Positions 44,091-53,860 of a stretch of 64,000 nt of DNA are shown here, piece after piece. The DNA lies in NCBI RefSeq assembly GCF_900199725.1, contig NZ_LT904902.1, forward strand, positions 385,395 through 449,394. Reading direction: 5' to 3'. The translations under genes were made by a program, and so were the position numbers. This DNA is from Cytobacillus massiliigabonensis (GTDB lineage Bacteria; Bacillota; Bacilli; Bacillales; Cytobacillaceae). The notes under the pieces were generated by a model that was not told the origin of the DNA, ran no database searches, and was given only the letters and a program-made list of their open reading frames with translations. Position 1 is the first letter of the stretch; every line of letters begins with the position of its first letter.

Positions 44091-44181
44091 GTTTGTAATG
44101 AATCAACGTCCTTATTATCGGTTATGTTAAAAGCGAGCAATCATTTAGTTGCTCAAATAATCGTGGTGGGAGTGATGTATC

Positions 44182-44379
44182 ATGGCAAGAAACAAACTTT
44201 TAGTACCCGGTTCTGAAAATGTATTGGATCAAATGAAGCAAGAGATTGCGGGTGAGTTTGGTGTTCAGCTAGGTGCTGATACGACCGCACGAGCAAATGG
44301 CTCTGTTGGTGGCGAAATGACTAAACGTCTAGTCGCCATGGCTCAGGAGCAGTTAAAAAATCAACAAGGTCTATCTTGA
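44182..44379 (+). CDS. Alpha/beta-type small acid-soluble spore protein, second copy
   Basis: 65 residues, GGTGGGAGTGA before the ATG. It has [25 protein letters not shown] with the GPR site EIA-GEFGV, and [19 protein letters not shown]. Closely related to the SASP at 26083-26289. DNA-protecting spore protein consumed at germination. Confidence 0.95.
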   Translation: MARNKLLVPGSENVLDQMKQEIAGEFGVQLGADTTARANGSVGGEMTKRLVAMAQEQLKNQQGLS

Positions 44380-44390
44380 TGATTTCCCGG

Positions 44391-44424
44391 AAGAGGCCCT
44401 TTAAGGGTCTTTTCCCTTTTTTAT
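44391..44424 (+). terminator. Terminator between the SASP and amidohydrolase genes
   Basis: AAGAGGCCCTTTAAGGGTCTT forms an imperfect stem followed by TTCCCTTTTTT. Confidence 0.6.
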
Positions 44425-45554
44425 TATTGCAATTGATCCGCTTCTACTAAAAGCTTAACTAAAATCTTTGTTCCATAGATTAATGCTTCATTGTCAAAAG
44501 ACATATTTGGATGATGCAAGCCTGGATTTAAATCACAGCCTAAACCAATCATTGTTGCTGCAATGTCAGGTTTATTTAATGTATAAAAATGAAAGTCCTC
44601 TGCTCCAGGAGATTTGCAAATTGGCTGCAGATTTTCTTCACTAAGGATAGATATAATTGCCTTTTCAGCTAATCTAATGGCTGCATCATTTTTTATTGCT
44701 GCTGGAGAATACTCTTCAAGACTAAAATCAATTACAGTCTCTGTCAGCTCAGCAATTTTCTTTATCGTATGTTCTGATTGCTTAATTAGTTTTTCCATCG
44801 TTTCATTTGTTTCTGCTCTTAAATCAAAAGTAAATCTTGCGGATTCTGGTATTAAATTTGAGGCCTCTCCCCCATGCAGCTCCGTTATTTTAATTGAATA
44901 TGGGAATTCATCCTTTAAACGAATTTGCCTAATTGCCTGGATTAACAGTGCTGCCGCTTCTAGCGGGTTATTCCCTTCTTCAGGCCGGGCAGCATGTGCT
45001 TGCATTCCTTTTATCACACCTTTAATGCTTACAGTTGAACCGTGGACAATTACTGGAGATGCTTTTTTAAAAGGAACCTCAAAGCTTGGGCGCAAATGTA
45101 TCCCTCCAAGAAACTTTACATTCTCTAATGCCCCCTCCTCCATCATTTTAAGCGCACCTTCAGCTTTCTCTTCAGCTGGCTGAAATATAAACCTGACCGT
45201 ATGAGTTAGCTGTGTTTTAGTATTTGCAAGCGTGAGTGCAGTAAATAATACCATTGTACTATGTGCATCATGCCCACATGAATGATTGGCCCTTACCATT
45301 CCGCCCACTTCCTGCACTAATGCGTCCATATCAGCACGGAGCGCAATTACACCTTGTTTTTTTCCTGGTATTTCTGCCACCAGCCCATAATGGCCGGGAA
45401 ATGACTTTACATTAATACCCTTATCTTCAAGCATCTCTTTAATATATTTTGAAGTTTTCTCTTCCTTCCAGCTTGGCTCTGCAAGCAAATGGAGATCCTT
45501 ATACGTTTTCAAAATAAGTTCTCGCTCCTGCTCAATTAACAATATCGGATCCAA
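44424..45554 (-). CDS. amhX: M20-family amidohydrolase (AmhX-like)
   Basis: 376 residues, TTG start with GGGGGC upstream. Metal-binding motifs: NHSCGHDAHSTM, FQPAEEKAEGALKMMEEG, GGIHLRP and the final HHPNMSFD. The dimerisation domain lies at about 175-290. The family hydrolyses N-acyl amino acids or indole-acetyl-type amides; AmhX in B. subtilis is a close match in motif and length. Cytoplasmic. Confidence 0.88.
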   Translation of the reverse strand: MDPILLIEQERELILKTYKDLHLLAEPSWKEEKTSKYIKEMLEDKGINVKSFPGHYGLVAEIPGKKQGVIALRADMDALVQEVGGMVRANHSCGHDAHSTMVLFTALTLANTKTQLTHTVRFIFQPAEEKAEGALKMMEEGALENVKFLGGIHLRPSFEVPFKKASPVIVHGSTVSIKGVIKGMQAHAARPEEGNNPLEAAALLIQAIRQIRLKDEFPYSIKITELHGGEASNLIPESARFTFDLRAETNETMEKLIKQSEHTIKKIAELTETVIDFSLEEYSPAAIKNDAAIRLAEKAIISILSEENLQPICKSPGAEDFHFYTLNKPDIAATMIGLGCDLNPGLHHPNMSFDNEALIYGTKILVKLLVEADQLQ

Positions 45555-45666
45555 TTATGTATGCCCCCTAGTCGAAATAATCAAATAAATTAATAACATC
45601 ATATACAAAAATGAATGCTTTTGAAAGAAAAATGATATAGTTGAAAAAAAGGGCAGGAGGGGGAAT

Positions 45667-46149
45667 ATGATTACTAGATGGCTTACAATCAATATAATTA
45701 CAGTCATAATGATTATTTTTTGGAGCTTGTATCAAGGCTATGATTCAAACTTTATTTTAATTGGAAAATTAATTGCACAAGCGGCGTTTATTTTATTTTT
45801 GATCAATGTAAATATGTATTTTGTATTCCTATTTATCCGCAAAAGCAAGGTTAGAAATGTAAAGGTGAAACTTGCAAAAATATCAAAAAGGATGATGAAA
45901 TATCATATCCCTATTGCCGTTACAGCAGCAATGCTAATTATTATACATGCAGCCATTATGGTATATGTACAATTTGATTATCTGTGGAAGGCAAAAACGG
46001 CAAGCGGAGCAATCTCCATAGGAATATTACTGCTGCTTTTGTATAGCGGATTACTGCGCAGATGGAAGGCCTCGGGAAAAAGAAGAAGATTTCATTATAT
46101 AATGGCCTTTGTATTTCTGGGTTTTGTTTTTATCCATACTTTTATTTAA
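45667..46149 (+). CDS. Four-helix membrane protein with paired His, cytochrome b561-like
   Basis: 160 residues, GGCAGGAGGGGG before the ATG. Four or five helices; KYHIPIAVTAAMLIIIHAAIM and RFHYIMAFVFLGFVFIHTF each carry two His about 14-15 residues apart on one helix. That spacing is typical of two-heme b-type cytochromes and ferric-reductase-like domains. No soluble redox domain is attached and no partner gene is adjacent. Heme binding is inferred from spacing only. Confidence 0.68.
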   Translation: MITRWLTINIITVIMIIFWSLYQGYDSNFILIGKLIAQAAFILFLINVNMYFVFLFIRKSKVRNVKVKLAKISKRMMKYHIPIAVTAAMLIIIHAAIMVYVQFDYLWKAKTASGAISIGILLLLLYSGLLRRWKASGKRRRFHYIMAFVFLGFVFIHTFI

Positions 46150-46243
46150 TAAGGATTTATTCATACTAGAACTCATAGACAATAAAAACCTAAAAATTAT
46201 GATAAAATAAACTCGAGTTACAATTAAAGGAGATGTTCATAAG

Positions 46244-47482
46244 GTGAAAAACGAAATAATTGACCGATTTACTACCTATGTAAAAGTCGACACACAATCT
46301 AATGCTGACAGTGAAACATGTCCTTCCACACCCGGACAGCTAACTTTAGGGAAAATGCTCGTTGAAGAATTGACATCAATTGGCATGCATGAAGTAACGA
46401 TGGATGCCAATGGGTATGTAATGGCAACTCTTCCTGCAAATACGGAAAAGAAAGTTCCAACAATCGGATTCCTCGCACATCTGGATACAGCAACTGACTT
46501 TACGGGAACAAATGTGAAGCCGCAAATCATCGAAAACTATAATGGAAATGACATCATTTTAAATAATGATTTACATATCGTCCTTTCACCGAAGGATTAC
46601 CCAAATTTGAGCAGCTATATAGGTCATACTTTAATAACAACAGATGGCACTACCCTTCTTGGCGCTGACAACAAAGCTGGCATCGCAGAAATTATGACTG
46701 CAATGGCATACTTAATCAATCATCCTGAAATTAAACATGGAAAAATTAGAGTAGCTTTTACTCCTGATGAGGAAATAGGCAGGGGTCCCCATAAATTCGA
46801 TGTGGAAGCATTCCAGGCAAAATATGCGTACACAGCTGATGGCGGTCCGCTTGGTGAACTGGAATATGAGAGCTTTAATGCAGCAGGTGCCAAAATTACA
46901 ATTAAAGGAAATAATATTCATCCAGGTACAGCAAAGGGAAAAATGGTGAATTCAGCAAAAATAGCTATGGAATTCAACAATAAGCTTCCAGTTGATGAAG
47001 CACCTGAATATACAGAAGGCTATGAAGGGTTTTTTCATCTTTCCTCAATTAATGGTGATGTTGAACAAACCATTATAAATTATATTATTCGCGATTTTGA
47101 TAAGGAAAACTTCAAAGCCAGAAAAGCAATGCTCGAGAAAATTACCAATGAACTCCGTAAAAAATATGGAGAAGACACAATTATCTTAGAAATGAACGAC
47201 CAATATTATAATATGAAAGAAAAAATCGAACCTGTAAAAGAAATTGTAGACATTGCCCATGAAGCAATGAAAAGATTAGACATTGAACCGATCATTAAGC
47301 CAATCCGCGGCGGCACAGACGGCTCCCAGCTTTCCTACATGGGTCTTCCAACACCGAATATTTTTACCGGCGGTGAAAACTACCACGGCAAATACGAATA
47401 TATTTCAGTTGATAATATGGTGAAAGCAACAAATGTGATTTTGAATATTATTAAGATTTATGAGGAGAAGGGCGAGATTTAA
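46244..47482 (+). CDS. pepT: Peptidase T (tripeptidase)
   Basis: 412 residues, GTG start with AAAGGAGATG. Two-zinc M20 motifs are in order: [46 protein letters not shown] and the final [12 protein letters not shown]. Cleaves the N-terminal residue from tripeptides in the cytoplasm. Full length. Monocistronic with a strong terminator. Confidence 0.96.
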   Translation: MKNEIIDRFTTYVKVDTQSNADSETCPSTPGQLTLGKMLVEELTSIGMHEVTMDANGYVMATLPANTEKKVPTIGFLAHLDTATDFTGTNVKPQIIENYNGNDIILNNDLHIVLSPKDYPNLSSYIGHTLITTDGTTLLGADNKAGIAEIMTAMAYLINHPEIKHGKIRVAFTPDEEIGRGPHKFDVEAFQAKYAYTADGGPLGELEYESFNAAGAKITIKGNNIHPGTAKGKMVNSAKIAMEFNNKLPVDEAPEYTEGYEGFFHLSSINGDVEQTIINYIIRDFDKENFKARKAMLEKITNELRKKYGEDTIILEMNDQYYNMKEKIEPVKEIVDIAHEAMKRLDIEPIIKPIRGGTDGSQLSYMGLPTPNIFTGGENYHGKYEYISVDNMVKATNVILNIIKIYEEKGEI

Positions 47483-47511
47483 AGACACAATTATCAATTA
47501 TTGAAAAATGC

Positions 47512-47548
47512 AGCCTGAGTCCGTTTTCTATAGGACTCAGGCTTTTTA
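47512..47548 (+). terminator. Intrinsic terminator of pepT
   Basis: AGCCTGAGTCC / GGACTCAGGCT perfect 11-bp stem followed by TTTTTATT. Confidence 0.88.
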
Positions 47549-47580
47549 TTATTATTTTCCAACGAAAATTCTACTTAACC

Positions 47581-47738
47581 ATAAAGCGAAACTTCAATCA
47601 GTGGTCTTTTTCTTCATCCCCCACTGATTGTTAGTTGAACTAATCGGGCATTTACGGGCTGTTGATGCCCCACTTAGAATTTTTTGTGCTCTCTACTTCT
47701 TGAAGTGAGGGTCTTACAGCCCGTAAATCTGCGATAAA
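47581..47738 (+). repeat. Structured dispersed repeat, copy A (158 bp)
   Basis: Same orientation as copy B at 56891-57049, 16 differences by hand count including one indel. It forms two stem-loops. CAATCAGTGG / CCACTGATTG comes first, then ACGGGCTGT / ACAGCCCGT with an inner CCCAC/GTG-rich pairing. Between them is the invariant single-stranded-looking TTAGTTGAACTAATCGGGCA. It lies just past the 3' end of the MFS gene. Confidence 0.88.
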
Positions 47739-47765
47739 TCCTTTAGTAATATACATTTTATTGTT

Positions 47766-49034
47766 CTAAACTGTAGTTGTTTCATCGATAACTTTTCCAG
47801 ATTGTTTGCTCTTTGAAACTTTAATTGGAGCTGTTTCTTTAATACCCAGAGAAAGGAGAAAAAAGACTGCAGCAGCCACACTTGCTACCCACAATGGGGA
47901 ATAAAGGCTGTATTTATCAGCAAGTACACCAGCTAGAACGGGACCAATCGTCCCTCCAATAATTTCGCCAGTCAGTACAATTGCAGCAATAGCAGTAGCT
48001 GCAAAGGCCCTTGAAACAGACTCAGATGGGATGATTGCCAGATAAAGTGGCTGCCCACCCATACCAGCAGTAAGGACAAATACTAAAAGTGCTAACACTA
48101 CAACATTTGAATGGAAAAAGGCAATGGCTAGTGGGAGAAAGATTGCAACAAATGTTGCTGGTATCATTACGGTTTTTCGTCCCAACTTATCCGATAAAAA
48201 AGGAATAAGTAACTGCCAGAAGAACATGCCAATCCCGAAAACTCCTAATATAATTCCATATTGGGATTCGTTATAATTGGATACGCCCGATAAAAACAGT
48301 GGCATAAAACTAGTGAAAGTTAAAAGGTACATCATATAAAATACAGCAATTAACATACTTAACCAAACATTACGGGTTTTAAATACTTTTTTATATTCAT
48401 TAAATGTAGGTTTTTGCCTTTTTTCACCTTTGCTCAATTGTGAATGTAGGATAGGTTCCCTCATATAAAACATTAAAATGACAGCGAGGATAATTCCTGG
48501 TATAGCCAAAGCAAAAAATGCATATCTCCAGTTAAATGAAATAGCGATAGCAACAACTAATATGGGAGCGATCGCGTTACCTAATAATGGTGCAGCACTT
48601 TGAATAAATCCCATATTGAAACCTCTTCTACTAGGAGTGGATTCAGCCATGATCGAGGATTGAATTAATGGAATAACCGGTCCTTCAGAGGCCCCCATCA
48701 ATAAACGAACCATTATCAGGGATCCTAAACCACCAATAACACCGGATGAAAATGTGGCAACAGAAAATATTAAAATAAAAATAACTAATGTTTTTTTCTT
48801 TTTACCAATAAAATCTGAGAGGCTTGCAAAAATAAGTGTAGATAACCCCCATGCAATGGATGTGGCGCCAACAATCATTCCCATTTGTGTATTGTTTAGT
48901 CCTAACTCTGGAGCAACAAATGGGAACAAATAAATGATGCTTAATCGATCCATAAAGACCAGGCCAAAAACTAAGAATAGAATAATTAAAATACCATTCT
49001 CATACCTAAAGAAAGATTGTTTTACTTTGTTCAT
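47766..49034 (-). CDS. MFS transporter, aromatic-acid/organic-anion symporter type
   Basis: 422 residues, 12 membrane helices, AAGGGGC before the ATG. MFS motif A-like segments are FASLSDFIGKKKK and PFLSDKLGRKTVM, with SIAWGLSTLIF and GASEGPVIPLIQSSIMAE in the N-terminal half. The MDR(L)-type first helix and EGP motif resemble anion:cation symporters (ACS/AAHS). Neighbouring catabolic enzymes suggest an aromatic or ring-cleavage acid as substrate. A stem-loop separates it from the enzyme genes, so it may have its own promoter. Confidence 0.88.
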   Translation of the reverse strand: MNKVKQSFFRYENGILIILFLVFGLVFMDRLSIIYLFPFVAPELGLNNTQMGMIVGATSIAWGLSTLIFASLSDFIGKKKKTLVIFILIFSVATFSSGVIGGLGSLIMVRLLMGASEGPVIPLIQSSIMAESTPSRRGFNMGFIQSAAPLLGNAIAPILVVAIAISFNWRYAFFALAIPGIILAVILMFYMREPILHSQLSKGEKRQKPTFNEYKKVFKTRNVWLSMLIAVFYMMYLLTFTSFMPLFLSGVSNYNESQYGIILGVFGIGMFFWQLLIPFLSDKLGRKTVMIPATFVAIFLPLAIAFFHSNVVVLALLVFVLTAGMGGQPLYLAIIPSESVSRAFAATAIAAIVLTGEIIGGTIGPVLAGVLADKYSLYSPLWVASVAAAVFFLLSLGIKETAPIKVSKSKQSGKVIDETTTV

Positions 49035-49134
49035 ACTTCTCTAGCCCCTTATTTTATATTATCGACAAAAATATCTTGATTTTTGAATATTCAGTTAAGT
49101 ATAAACATACTTTTTTACACACTTATCACATGCT

Positions 49135-49171
49135 AGGTGGTCTATAAAATCTAAATTATTATAGACCACCT
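49135..49171 (-). terminator. Stem-loop between cyclase and MFS genes
   Basis: AGGTGGTCTATA / TATAGACCACCT perfect 12-bp stem with a 13-base loop. No T tract on the minus strand, so it may attenuate or protect the 3' end rather than fully terminate. Confidence 0.5.
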
Positions 49172-49181
49172 TTAAAACTTT

Positions 49182-49952
49182 CTATATTCCTAGAAAAGCA
49201 ACTGCACGCGTCCATCCAGCACTCCCGCCCTTTATTTTTACGGGAAAAACTGAAACCTTAAATCCATAAGGCGGAAGCTGATCGAGATTGGCTAGTTTCT
49301 CAATTTGACAATATTCCCTTTCCTTTCCTATATAATGGGCAGCCCATAGGACTCCCGGACGTGGGTTTTCTTTAAAATCTGCTGCTTGTTTTTTCAATGG
49401 TGTATCCCATCCCCAACCATCTGTCCCCATCACTTTGATCCCTTGTTCAATCAACCATAGAGTTGCTTCAGCAGATACACCAACATGGATCTGTGCGTAA
49501 TTATCCTCGTATCGTTTTTTGTCTGCGTCACAGCGGATCATAACAATATCAAATGGCTTTAACTCATAATTAATCTCTATTAATTTCTGCTTTAAATCTG
49601 AAATTGTTACTTCATATGCAGGTGGCTTGTCTGTGAAATCTAGAACTATTCCATCACCATAGAACCATTCGAGGGGCATTTCATCAATTGTCCTTGAAGG
49701 TCTCCCTTCACTAGTCGGCCAGTAATGCCATGGTGCATCCACATGTGTACCCGCATGACCCGCTAGTGTGAGCTCTTCCCCCGCTAATCCTTTGCCTTCC
49801 GGAAAGTCTTCTGGATGAACGCCAAATAATTTAGCACCAAGCTCTGCTCCCTCTTCATGGGATTCATATCTAATCGAAAATGGAAGCGGATCCTTTAGTT
49901 CTTTTTCAATTGAAACACTTAAATCAACGATTCTTACTCCATCTTTGTTCAC
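49182..49952 (-). CDS. Cyclase-family (kynurenine formamidase-like) metal hydrolase
   Basis: About 257 residues from GTG 49952, which has AAAGGA nine bases upstream. The frame is open to 50012 but with no ribosome site. The metal motif LAGHAGTHVDAPWHYWP (HxGTHxDxPxH) is intact, with FDIVMIRCDADKKRYED and VMGTDGWGWDTP downstream. The family hydrolyses cyclic or formylated amides and some ring-cleavage lactones. Last enzyme gene of the sigma-54-linked set, nine bases after the ORF for a FAH-family enzyme. Confidence 0.9.
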   Translation of the reverse strand: MNKDGVRIVDLSVSIEKELKDPLPFSIRYESHEEGAELGAKLFGVHPEDFPEGKGLAGEELTLAGHAGTHVDAPWHYWPTSEGRPSRTIDEMPLEWFYGDGIVLDFTDKPPAYEVTISDLKQKLIEINYELKPFDIVMIRCDADKKRYEDNYAQIHVGVSAEATLWLIEQGIKVMGTDGWGWDTPLKKQAADFKENPRPGVLWAAHYIGKEREYCQIEKLANLDQLPPYGFKVSVFPVKIKGGSAGWTRAVAFLGI

Positions 49953-50020
49953 AAGTAAGCATCCTTTCTGTCGAATCAGTTGACTTGACCATAGTAGTGA
50001 TCCTTCTATCATTAGTTTTT

Positions 50021-50929
50021 TTAGACAATGGTATTACATAGTCTGCCTAAACCAGTAATCTCTAATTCTACTTCATCACCAGGTTCCAACCAGCTATGCA
50101 TTTCTGATCCTAACTCCATAATGCAGCCAAATCCAACGGTTCCGGAACCAATAAGATCCCCTGGATACAAGGTTACATCTTCTGATGCCCGTTCAATCAT
50201 TTGGCCAAAACTATAGTAAATATCTTTAAAGTTGCCGCTAGTTATAACCTCTCCGTTTACTTTTGCTGACATCTCTAAATCAAACCTGTCCCCTACCCTA
50301 TATGGTTCAAGCTCATCTTTTGTTACAAGATATGGCCCTATCGAGGTAGCAAAATCCTTTCCTTTTGCCGGTCCTAGCTGAACCTTCATTTCTTTCATTT
50401 GTAAATCCCTAGCAGACCAATCATTCAATATTGTATAACCGAATATATAATCTTCTGCTTCACTCGCTCTAATATTTTTTCCTTGTTTACCAATGACGCA
50501 TGCCATTTCTAATTCAAAGTCTAATCTTACACATCTTTTTGGACGGTGAACTTCTTGATTGGGCCCAATAATTGAGTTCTGATTTGAGAAATAAAAGATA
50601 GGCATTTCATACCATTCTTGTGGCATTAGATCCCCAGACCTTGCTGTTGCATTTTTTATATGTGTTTCAAATGCTACAAAGTCTCGAAACGAATTTGGGT
50701 TAGGCAGGGGTGCAACTAATTCAATTTCATCTAAACGAAAAGTTGGTTCCAATGAATTCCTAACTAATTGTTCAAGTATTGGTATGAATCTATCTTGATT
50801 TTCTAGCAACTCTCTAATACTTTCAGGTAAAGCACCTTTACTTGCCTCATTCATATCGATTACACCATTGTTCACTAACCAGCCTGATCTGATTTTCCCA
50901 AGAGGATTTCGAAATGTTGAAAATTTCAT
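50021..50929 (-). CDS. Fumarylacetoacetate hydrolase family protein
   Basis: 302 residues, AAAGGAGC before the ATG. FAH fold with the metal ligand ExE in RLDFELEMACVIGK, the GYTILNDWSARDLQ motif and YPGDLIGSGTVGFG. Members act late in meta-cleavage pathways as hydratases, decarboxylases or acylpyruvate hydrolases. In this set it should process the product released by the C-C hydrolase. Confidence 0.92.
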   Translation of the reverse strand: MKFSTFRNPLGKIRSGWLVNNGVIDMNEASKGALPESIRELLENQDRFIPILEQLVRNSLEPTFRLDEIELVAPLPNPNSFRDFVAFETHIKNATARSGDLMPQEWYEMPIFYFSNQNSIIGPNQEVHRPKRCVRLDFELEMACVIGKQGKNIRASEAEDYIFGYTILNDWSARDLQMKEMKVQLGPAKGKDFATSIGPYLVTKDELEPYRVGDRFDLEMSAKVNGEVITSGNFKDIYYSFGQMIERASEDVTLYPGDLIGSGTVGFGCIMELGSEMHSWLEPGDEVELEITGLGRLCNTIV

Positions 50930-50962
50930 TTATTCCAGCTCCTTTAATCCTGCCCTTCTATT

Positions 50963-51421
50963 TCAAATTAGTAATAAGGCAGCATAGACCTGTTTATCTA
51001 ATGCATCTGCTTTTTGTGGATTATACGTTTTTTCATAAATAGGCGTTTGCGTAATTTTCCCGCCCCAGAACATAGAATCAAACACAGCCTCAATCTGTAA
51101 TTCTAACTTTGATAAAGGCAAATGGACGCCTTCTATTTTTTCATTTAAGACATTAATCATTCCAGTAATTGAATAAACAGTTTCTAATCCAATCATCGAA
51201 AGTGTCACTTTTGGATTGTTTTTTATATTGGAAAAGGTTCTTGAATTATTCGTAATCGAAAATCTAATCGTTTTTTCATTGATCGCTGTAACCCAGGAAA
51301 TGGCACAAGTATTCGGACCATGACTTTCGTGATCAACAGTGCTCAAAAGTATGAGTGTATTAGAATTAATATGTTTGACTTGCTCCTCTGTCAGAGTTTG
51401 AGGAATCTTCTGCTCTAACAT
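50963..51421 (-). CDS. FMN-binding split-barrel (PNPOx-like) protein
   Basis: 152 residues. The pattern ILLSTVDHESHGPNTCAISWVTAINEKTIRFSITNNSRTFSNIKNNPKVTLSM is the pyridoxamine-5'-phosphate-oxidase-like barrel. It probably binds FMN. It lies between the hydroxylase/hydrolase and FAH genes, so it could reduce flavin for the hydroxylase. It lacks obvious HpaC-type reductase features, so that role is only inferred. Confidence 0.78.
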   Translation of the reverse strand: MLEQKIPQTLTEEQVKHINSNTLILLSTVDHESHGPNTCAISWVTAINEKTIRFSITNNSRTFSNIKNNPKVTLSMIGLETVYSITGMINVLNEKIEGVHLPLSKLELQIEAVFDSMFWGGKITQTPIYEKTYNPQKADALDKQVYAALLLI

Positions 51422-51495
51422 TTCTCTACCAACTTTCTAATTTAATATTGTCACATTTACAATAGGGTTTACTATTCAACAAAAAGTAAAAGATT

Positions 51496-52602
51496 TTAAG
51501 CATTAAGCTGTACCTTTAGCCAATCATACATAGAATAGGTTTCTGTCACATTATCAACCTGACAATGAGCTGATCCCGGACTGCTTTTTGAAACCACTTT
51601 TAACCATCTTGGACAGGTTAAGTCATTATATAGGTTGTATGCGTTTTCAACAGAAACCTGACGATCATCTTCTCCGTGTATAATATAGGTTGGCATACTT
51701 ATCTTTTCAGCTACCCCTCTTAAATTAAAACGGTCTAACCTTTTCCTCGCATCTTCCATATTGTCTGTTCCTATCACGTGCTGCAAAATTTTAGCTAATG
51801 GATGATTATCCGGACGTTTTGCCCAAACAGAATTATAATCATATACCGCACCCCAAAGTGCACATGCCTTAAACCTCGGTTCAAATGCTGCTGATCTTGC
51901 TGCCATATAGCCACCCATAGAAACAGCCATGATCCCTACACGTTCAGGGTCCACGTCAAGGTTTCCTATCGCCCAGTCATAGGCAGCCGTTCCTGCAACA
52001 TTATAATCATAACGGGAAGTAATATGATTAAGTCGCAATGCACCGCCTTGTCCTGGTCCATCTACAGCCAATAATGAGATACCGCGTTCATTTAATAATT
52101 GAGCTGGGCCAAAATATAGTTCTTCCGCTGTCGAATCAAGACCACCAAACATAATTACAAGTGGGCTTTCTTTCTTTCCAGGAACTGCAAAATAATATCC
52201 AGGCAAAAAGGAATTTTCAAATGGAATTTGAACAGCATTTGGCGGATTATCAAGCATCTCTGCACCTTTTCTAAAAGACTCCACTCCTTTTAAATAGGTT
52301 GGTATTTTTCTTGCATCATCAGGCTGCAGGAAAAACTCTGCTGTCCTAATATAGTTGGAAGCTCGTAAAAATGCTGCTCTAGCTGTTTCAATATTTTCAC
52401 TATCTAATGCTTCATTTGCAACTGTTAAAGTTCGGTTCCCGCTGTCCATCCATGCATGATGAAAACTATTCGTATCTCCTAGTGTTATATTATTAGCAGC
52501 TTCAAGTATTTCATTAACTTCTCCGCCTCCAAAATGAGCCTGACTAAACATCCTTACAATCTGATAAGACCACATATAATGTTCAGGAAAATAATGCCAC
52601 AT
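51496..52602 (-). CDS. Alpha/beta hydrolase with N-terminal helical domain, C-C hydrolase type
   Basis: 368 residues, TGGAGTGA before the ATG. A helical N-terminal region (about 1-120) precedes the hydrolase core: YYFAVPGKKESPLVIMFGGLDS, nucleophile GIMAVSMGGYMAAR, acid HGEDDRQVS and His GSAHCQ. The architecture matches the FrsA/2,6-dihydroxypseudooxynicotine hydrolase group that splits C-C bonds. In this set it is a candidate for hydrolysing the ring-cleavage product. Confidence 0.88.
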   Translation of the reverse strand: MWHYFPEHYMWSYQIVRMFSQAHFGGGEVNEILEAANNITLGDTNSFHHAWMDSGNRTLTVANEALDSENIETARAAFLRASNYIRTAEFFLQPDDARKIPTYLKGVESFRKGAEMLDNPPNAVQIPFENSFLPGYYFAVPGKKESPLVIMFGGLDSTAEELYFGPAQLLNERGISLLAVDGPGQGGALRLNHITSRYDYNVAGTAAYDWAIGNLDVDPERVGIMAVSMGGYMAARSAAFEPRFKACALWGAVYDYNSVWAKRPDNHPLAKILQHVIGTDNMEDARKRLDRFNLRGVAEKISMPTYIIHGEDDRQVSVENAYNLYNDLTCPRWLKVVSKSSPGSAHCQVDNVTETYSMYDWLKVQLNA

Positions 52603-52626
52603 TTAAAAATCACTCCATATCTTTTT

Positions 52627-53823
52627 TCATATAAGAATATTCTTTGGATCTAACGGAACTCCTAATTCCACCCTTCCAAAGTTCTCCCCAGCCATATCAA
52701 AATTCAGTGCAGCGTGCATGGACATGATTTGTGTATCCCTCCAAAAGCGCTGCATCGGATTATGACTGTAAATTGAACTTGCACCACTGTTTTCAAAGAG
52801 TCGTCCCGTTACTTTGGAACCTACCTTGGCTACATAAGCAAAATTTCGAGCAAGCAATACTTTTTTCTCAGCAGTTAAATGTTCAGTTGTCCGTAACTGT
52901 TCTATAGATTGATGCAGAATCGCATCTGCTGCATCCAATTCTACTGAACACTCCGACAAGCGAATTTGTTGATGTGTAAACTGTGTAACTTGATTTTGAG
53001 TATAGATGGCAACTTTCTTCTTACTCGTTTCCTTCCATAAATCATAAGCACCAAGTGCAGCCCCTAAAACAGCAGATGCGAGGAAATGTCCAATGACCGT
53101 CATTACCGGGAGTTTATACATTGGTGCCTTATTCACTATCGTCCCTGGAATATCATTAAATTTAGACCAACCTACCAAATCTACTATTCTATAATTCGGT
53201 ACAAAAGCATCTACAATTGTAATTGTCTTACTTCCGCTCCCCTCAATCCCCGCAACGTGCCAATCATCAATAATTTGGTAATCCTCCCTTGGAACTAATA
53301 ACATTAGATGTTTCGGAGGCATACCCGCTTTTTCAGGTGGTTGAAAAGCCCCTACCATTGCCCATTCACTGTGGTCAACACCAGATGAAAAACTCCAGCT
53401 TCCACTTAATCTCACCCCATCTTCCAAATGATCCATTTTACCAATTGGTGCGAATGCTGAAGTGATTAGAGCATTAGGATTTTTAGACCACACATCTTCT
53501 TGGGCTTTTTCCGGCCAACCAGCCAACATAAATGAATGAAGTCCTAATAATGTGAAACACCATCCAGAAGACGGATCAGCCTTAGCAATTTCAATGGTTG
53601 TATCTACTAATGAATCAAAAAATAGTTCGTGACCTCCCCATTTCTTAGGCTGTAATAGTCGAATCAGGCCCGAATCTACAATTTCTTGAATAGTTTCTTT
53701 TGGCTGCTGACGAAGTTCCTCAGCTTGTTTTCCTCGTTCCCTAATGATTGTTGCAAGAGACTTTGCTCTCTTTATTGCCTCTACATATGAAATTTGTTCA
53801 ACAACTCGATGAACATTTGACAT
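52627..53823 (-). CDS. Acyl-CoA-dehydrogenase-fold flavin monooxygenase (HsaA-like)
   Basis: About 398 residues from ATG 53823; GAGGAGG seven bases upstream (nearby ATG codons are alternatives). The three-part ACAD fold is visible: a helical N-terminus, the beta domain with KADPSSGWCFTLLG and LSGSWSFSSGVDHSEWAMVGA, and the C-terminal helical bundle ending GENFGRVELG. The class D hydroxylases (HsaA, HpaB-like) use reduced flavin from a partner to hydroxylate phenols to catechols. It sits between the extradiol dioxygenase and the C-C hydrolase genes, the hsaA/C/D logic. Confidence 0.88.
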   Translation of the reverse strand: MSNVHRVVEQISYVEAIKRAKSLATIIRERGKQAEELRQQPKETIQEIVDSGLIRLLQPKKWGGHELFFDSLVDTTIEIAKADPSSGWCFTLLGLHSFMLAGWPEKAQEDVWSKNPNALITSAFAPIGKMDHLEDGVRLSGSWSFSSGVDHSEWAMVGAFQPPEKAGMPPKHLMLLVPREDYQIIDDWHVAGIEGSGSKTITIVDAFVPNYRIVDLVGWSKFNDIPGTIVNKAPMYKLPVMTVIGHFLASAVLGAALGAYDLWKETSKKKVAIYTQNQVTQFTHQQIRLSECSVELDAADAILHQSIEQLRTTEHLTAEKKVLLARNFAYVAKVGSKVTGRLFENSGASSIYSHNPMQRFWRDTQIMSMHAALNFDMAGENFGRVELGVPLDPKNILI

Positions 53824-53860
53824 CATCTTTCCTCCTCTCATGTATTAGGACATCAATCCG

